NCBI GenBank assembly: GCA_025361105.1
Contig: JANYAW010000395.1
Location: 1-7,180 of the forward strand
Length of the DNA: 7,180 nucleotides
Origin: Rhodocyclaceae bacterium
GTDB lineage: Bacteria; Pseudomonadota; Gammaproteobacteria; Burkholderiales; Rhodocyclaceae
Direction of reading: 5' to 3'
Within the stretch, counting starts at the first letter, position 1, and each line of letters begins with the position of its first letter. The notes under the pieces are model-generated. The model was not told where the DNA came from, searched no databases, and saw nothing but the letters and a program-made list of their open reading frames with translations. Shown here in pieces: positions 6,037-7,180 of this stretch. A program made the position numbers and the translations under genes.

Positions 6037-6573
6037 CTACGTGCTACTTGCTGCTTTTTTCTTTGACGCTGCCAGCACCATGATGAGCTGCCGACCTTCC
6101 ATTTTTGGCCACTGTTCAACCATGGCCTGCTGCTCTAAATCTGCCTTGATTCTTTCCAACATGCGCATACCGATTTCCTGGTGCGCCATTTCCCGACCTC
6201 GGTAACGCAGTGTAATTTTTGCTTTGTCGCCATCGGCCAAAAACTTGATCACGTTACGCAATTTGATTTGGTAATCGTTTTCGTCGGTGCCCGGACGAAA
6301 CTTAACTTCCTTCACTATTACTTGCTTCTGCTTCAGCTTGGCCTCGTGGGCGCGCTTGGCTTCCTGATACTTGAACTTGCCCACATCCATGATTTTGCAG
6401 ACTGGTGGCTGCGCCATCGGCGCGATTTCCACTAAATCCACACCAGCCTCATCGGCTAGCTCCAGCGCTTGACGAATCGGGACGATTCCTAACTGTTCAC
6501 CGTCAACCCCGACCAGACGGACTTCCGGGGCTGTAATTTCGTCATTCAGACGCTGCGACTTTTCCTGAGCGAT
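6037..6573 (-). CDS. infC: Translation initiation factor IF-3 (AUC start)
   Basis: IF3 binds the 30S subunit, prevents premature 50S joining and proofreads start codons. Starting at ATC (6573) gives 178 residues, against 180 in E. coli. The N-domain opens with RLNDEITAPEVRLV (8-21) and contains VDLVEIAPMAQPPVCKIMD (45-63). A lysine-rich linker follows, then the C-domain with VKEVKFRPGTDENDY (87-101), RGREMAHQEIG (125-135) and KMEGRQLIMVLA (157-168). An in-frame TGA sits one codon upstream of the ATC (TGA-ACC-ATC), and no ATG, GTG or TTG occurs before the conserved N-domain. The first GTG (6441) would delete about 44 residues of it. A GGAG nine bases upstream supports ATC. Non-AUG infC starts, AUU in E. 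coli, underlie IF3 autoregulation. The gene follows thrS by 39 bases. Confidence 0.95.
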   Translation of the reverse strand: MAQEKSQRLNDEITAPEVRLVGVDGEQLGIVPIRQALELADEAGVDLVEIAPMAQPPVCKIMDVGKFKYQEAKRAHEAKLKQKQVIVKEVKFRPGTDENDYQIKLRNVIKFLADGDKAKITLRYRGREMAHQEIGMRMLERIKADLEQQAMVEQWPKMEGRQLIMVLAASKKKAASST

Positions 6574-6580
6574 GGTTCAA

Positions 6581-6588
6581 ATCTCCAT
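6581..6588 (-). promoter_or_regulatory. Ribosome binding site deciding the infC AUC start
   Basis: Minus-strand ATGGAGAT contains GGAG (6586-6583) nine bases before the ATC at 6573. With the in-frame TGA at 6579-6577 lying between them, this Shine-Dalgarno leaves ATC as the only sensible initiation codon for full-length IF3. Confidence 0.8.
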
Positions 6589-6612
6589 AAAAATAAACAA
6601 CGATGCCAGTGC

Positions 6613-7180
6613 CTAAACCTTGTTTTTCAGGTCAAGCAACAGGCGCTCTATCAAGGCTGCTGGGGACATTTGTCCGAGATCAGTGTTGCCACGGGCTCGA
6701 ACGGCGACCAACTCGGCGGCTTTTTCTTTCTCGCCAACCACAACGAGATAAGGCCGCTTTTGCAAGCTATGTTCGCGTATTTTATAGTTAATTTTCTCGC
6801 CGCGCAAATCGCAATCGACGCGCAGACCTTGTAAACGCAGCATTTTTGCCACAGATTCGGCGTAATCCGCCTGGTGCTCCGAGATGTTCATGACGACGAC
6901 TTGAACCGGTGCCAGCCAAAGCGGGAAGGCGCCAGCGTGGTTTTCGACCAGCATGCCGATGAAACGCTCCAAGGAACCGAGAATTGCCCGATGCAGCATC
7001 ACCGGCGTATGGCGGCTGTTGTCCTCACCGACAAATTCGGCACCAAGGCGACCGGGCATCGAGAAATCGACCTGCATGGTGCCGCACTGCCATGAGCGAC
7101 CGATGGCATCTTTGATGTGATATTCAATTTTCGGGCCGTAAAACGCACCTTCGCCGGCGAGTTCTTCCCAAGTCTCGCCG
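6613..7180 (-). CDS. thrS: Threonyl-tRNA synthetase, C-terminal part
   Basis: This is the last 188 residues of a class II synthetase of about 640 that charges tRNA-Thr; the N-terminal TGS, editing and most catalytic regions lie beyond the right edge. The frame is open to the edge (one leftover base). Counting within the fragment, GAFYGPKIEY is at 11-20 and WQCGTMQVDFSMPGRL at 30-44. Motif 3 is HRAILGSLERF at 63-73, holding the zinc-ligand His (E. coli His511) at 63 and the ATP-binding Arg (E. coli Arg520) at 72. The anticodon-binding domain runs from about 88 (WLAPVQVVVMNIS) through DLRGEKINYKIREHSLQK to the end, with no frameshift. The stop is 39 bases before the infC start, the same thrS-infC order as in E. 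coli, where infC also has promoters inside thrS. None could be identified confidently here. Confidence 0.97.
   Translation of the reverse strand, partial: GETWEELAGEGAFYGPKIEYHIKDAIGRSWQCGTMQVDFSMPGRLGAEFVGEDNSRHTPVMLHRAILGSLERFIGMLVENHAGAFPLWLAPVQVVVMNISEHQADYAESVAKMLRLQGLRVDCDLRGEKINYKIREHSLQKRPYLVVVGEKEKAAELVAVRARGNTDLGQMSPAALIERLLLDLKNKV

Overview
This window reads as a stretch of a betaproteobacterial chromosome of moderate GC content. The family-level wording points that way. The IF3, PheS and ThrS sequences use betaproteobacterial phrasing. The IHF-alpha C-terminus reads VVTFHSSQKLK, close to the HASQ form I recall from betaproteobacteria and unlike the RPGQ form of enteric bacteria. 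The MerR-type protein is of the kind that normally closes this operon in beta- and gammaproteobacteria. Genus cannot be told from the window.

Layout. Nearly everything lies on the minus strand and is transcribed from high to low coordinates. The order is the 3' end of thrS (threonyl-tRNA synthetase), infC (IF3), rpmI (L35), rplT (L20), an intrinsic terminator or attenuator, pheS and pheT (the two subunits of phenylalanyl-tRNA synthetase), ihfA (IHF alpha subunit), a small MerR-family regulator, and tRNA-Pro(GGG) with its own extended -10 promoter and a 3' terminator. At the left edge, on the plus strand and convergent with the operon, is the 3' part of a PPP/Shewanella-like metallophosphatase gene. 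No stretch over 300 bases lacks a gene. The longest gap is about 200 bases (788-987), and apart from the tRNA terminator I see no gene or clear signal in it.

How the genes work together. This is the classic translation operon: initiation factor, two large-subunit ribosomal proteins, and aminoacyl-tRNA synthetases for Thr and Phe. It is linked to a nucleoid-bending protein (IHF alpha) and a DNA-binding regulator. Tight spacing (11 nt rpmI-rplT, 34 nt pheS-pheT, 18 nt pheT-ihfA, and a 23-nt ihfA/merR overlap) supports co-transcription within blocks. The strong hairpin plus eight-U tract between rplT and pheS divides the operon into a ribosomal-protein half and a synthetase half.

Novelty. I do not see a previously undescribed system here; the gene content is conserved housekeeping. 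The points worth checking are regulatory: an AUC start codon for infC, a terminator before pheS with no evident promoter or Phe-rich leader peptide after it, two tiny open frames that run into the pheS start, an inverted repeat upstream of rpmI, and the compact tRNA-Pro transcription unit.
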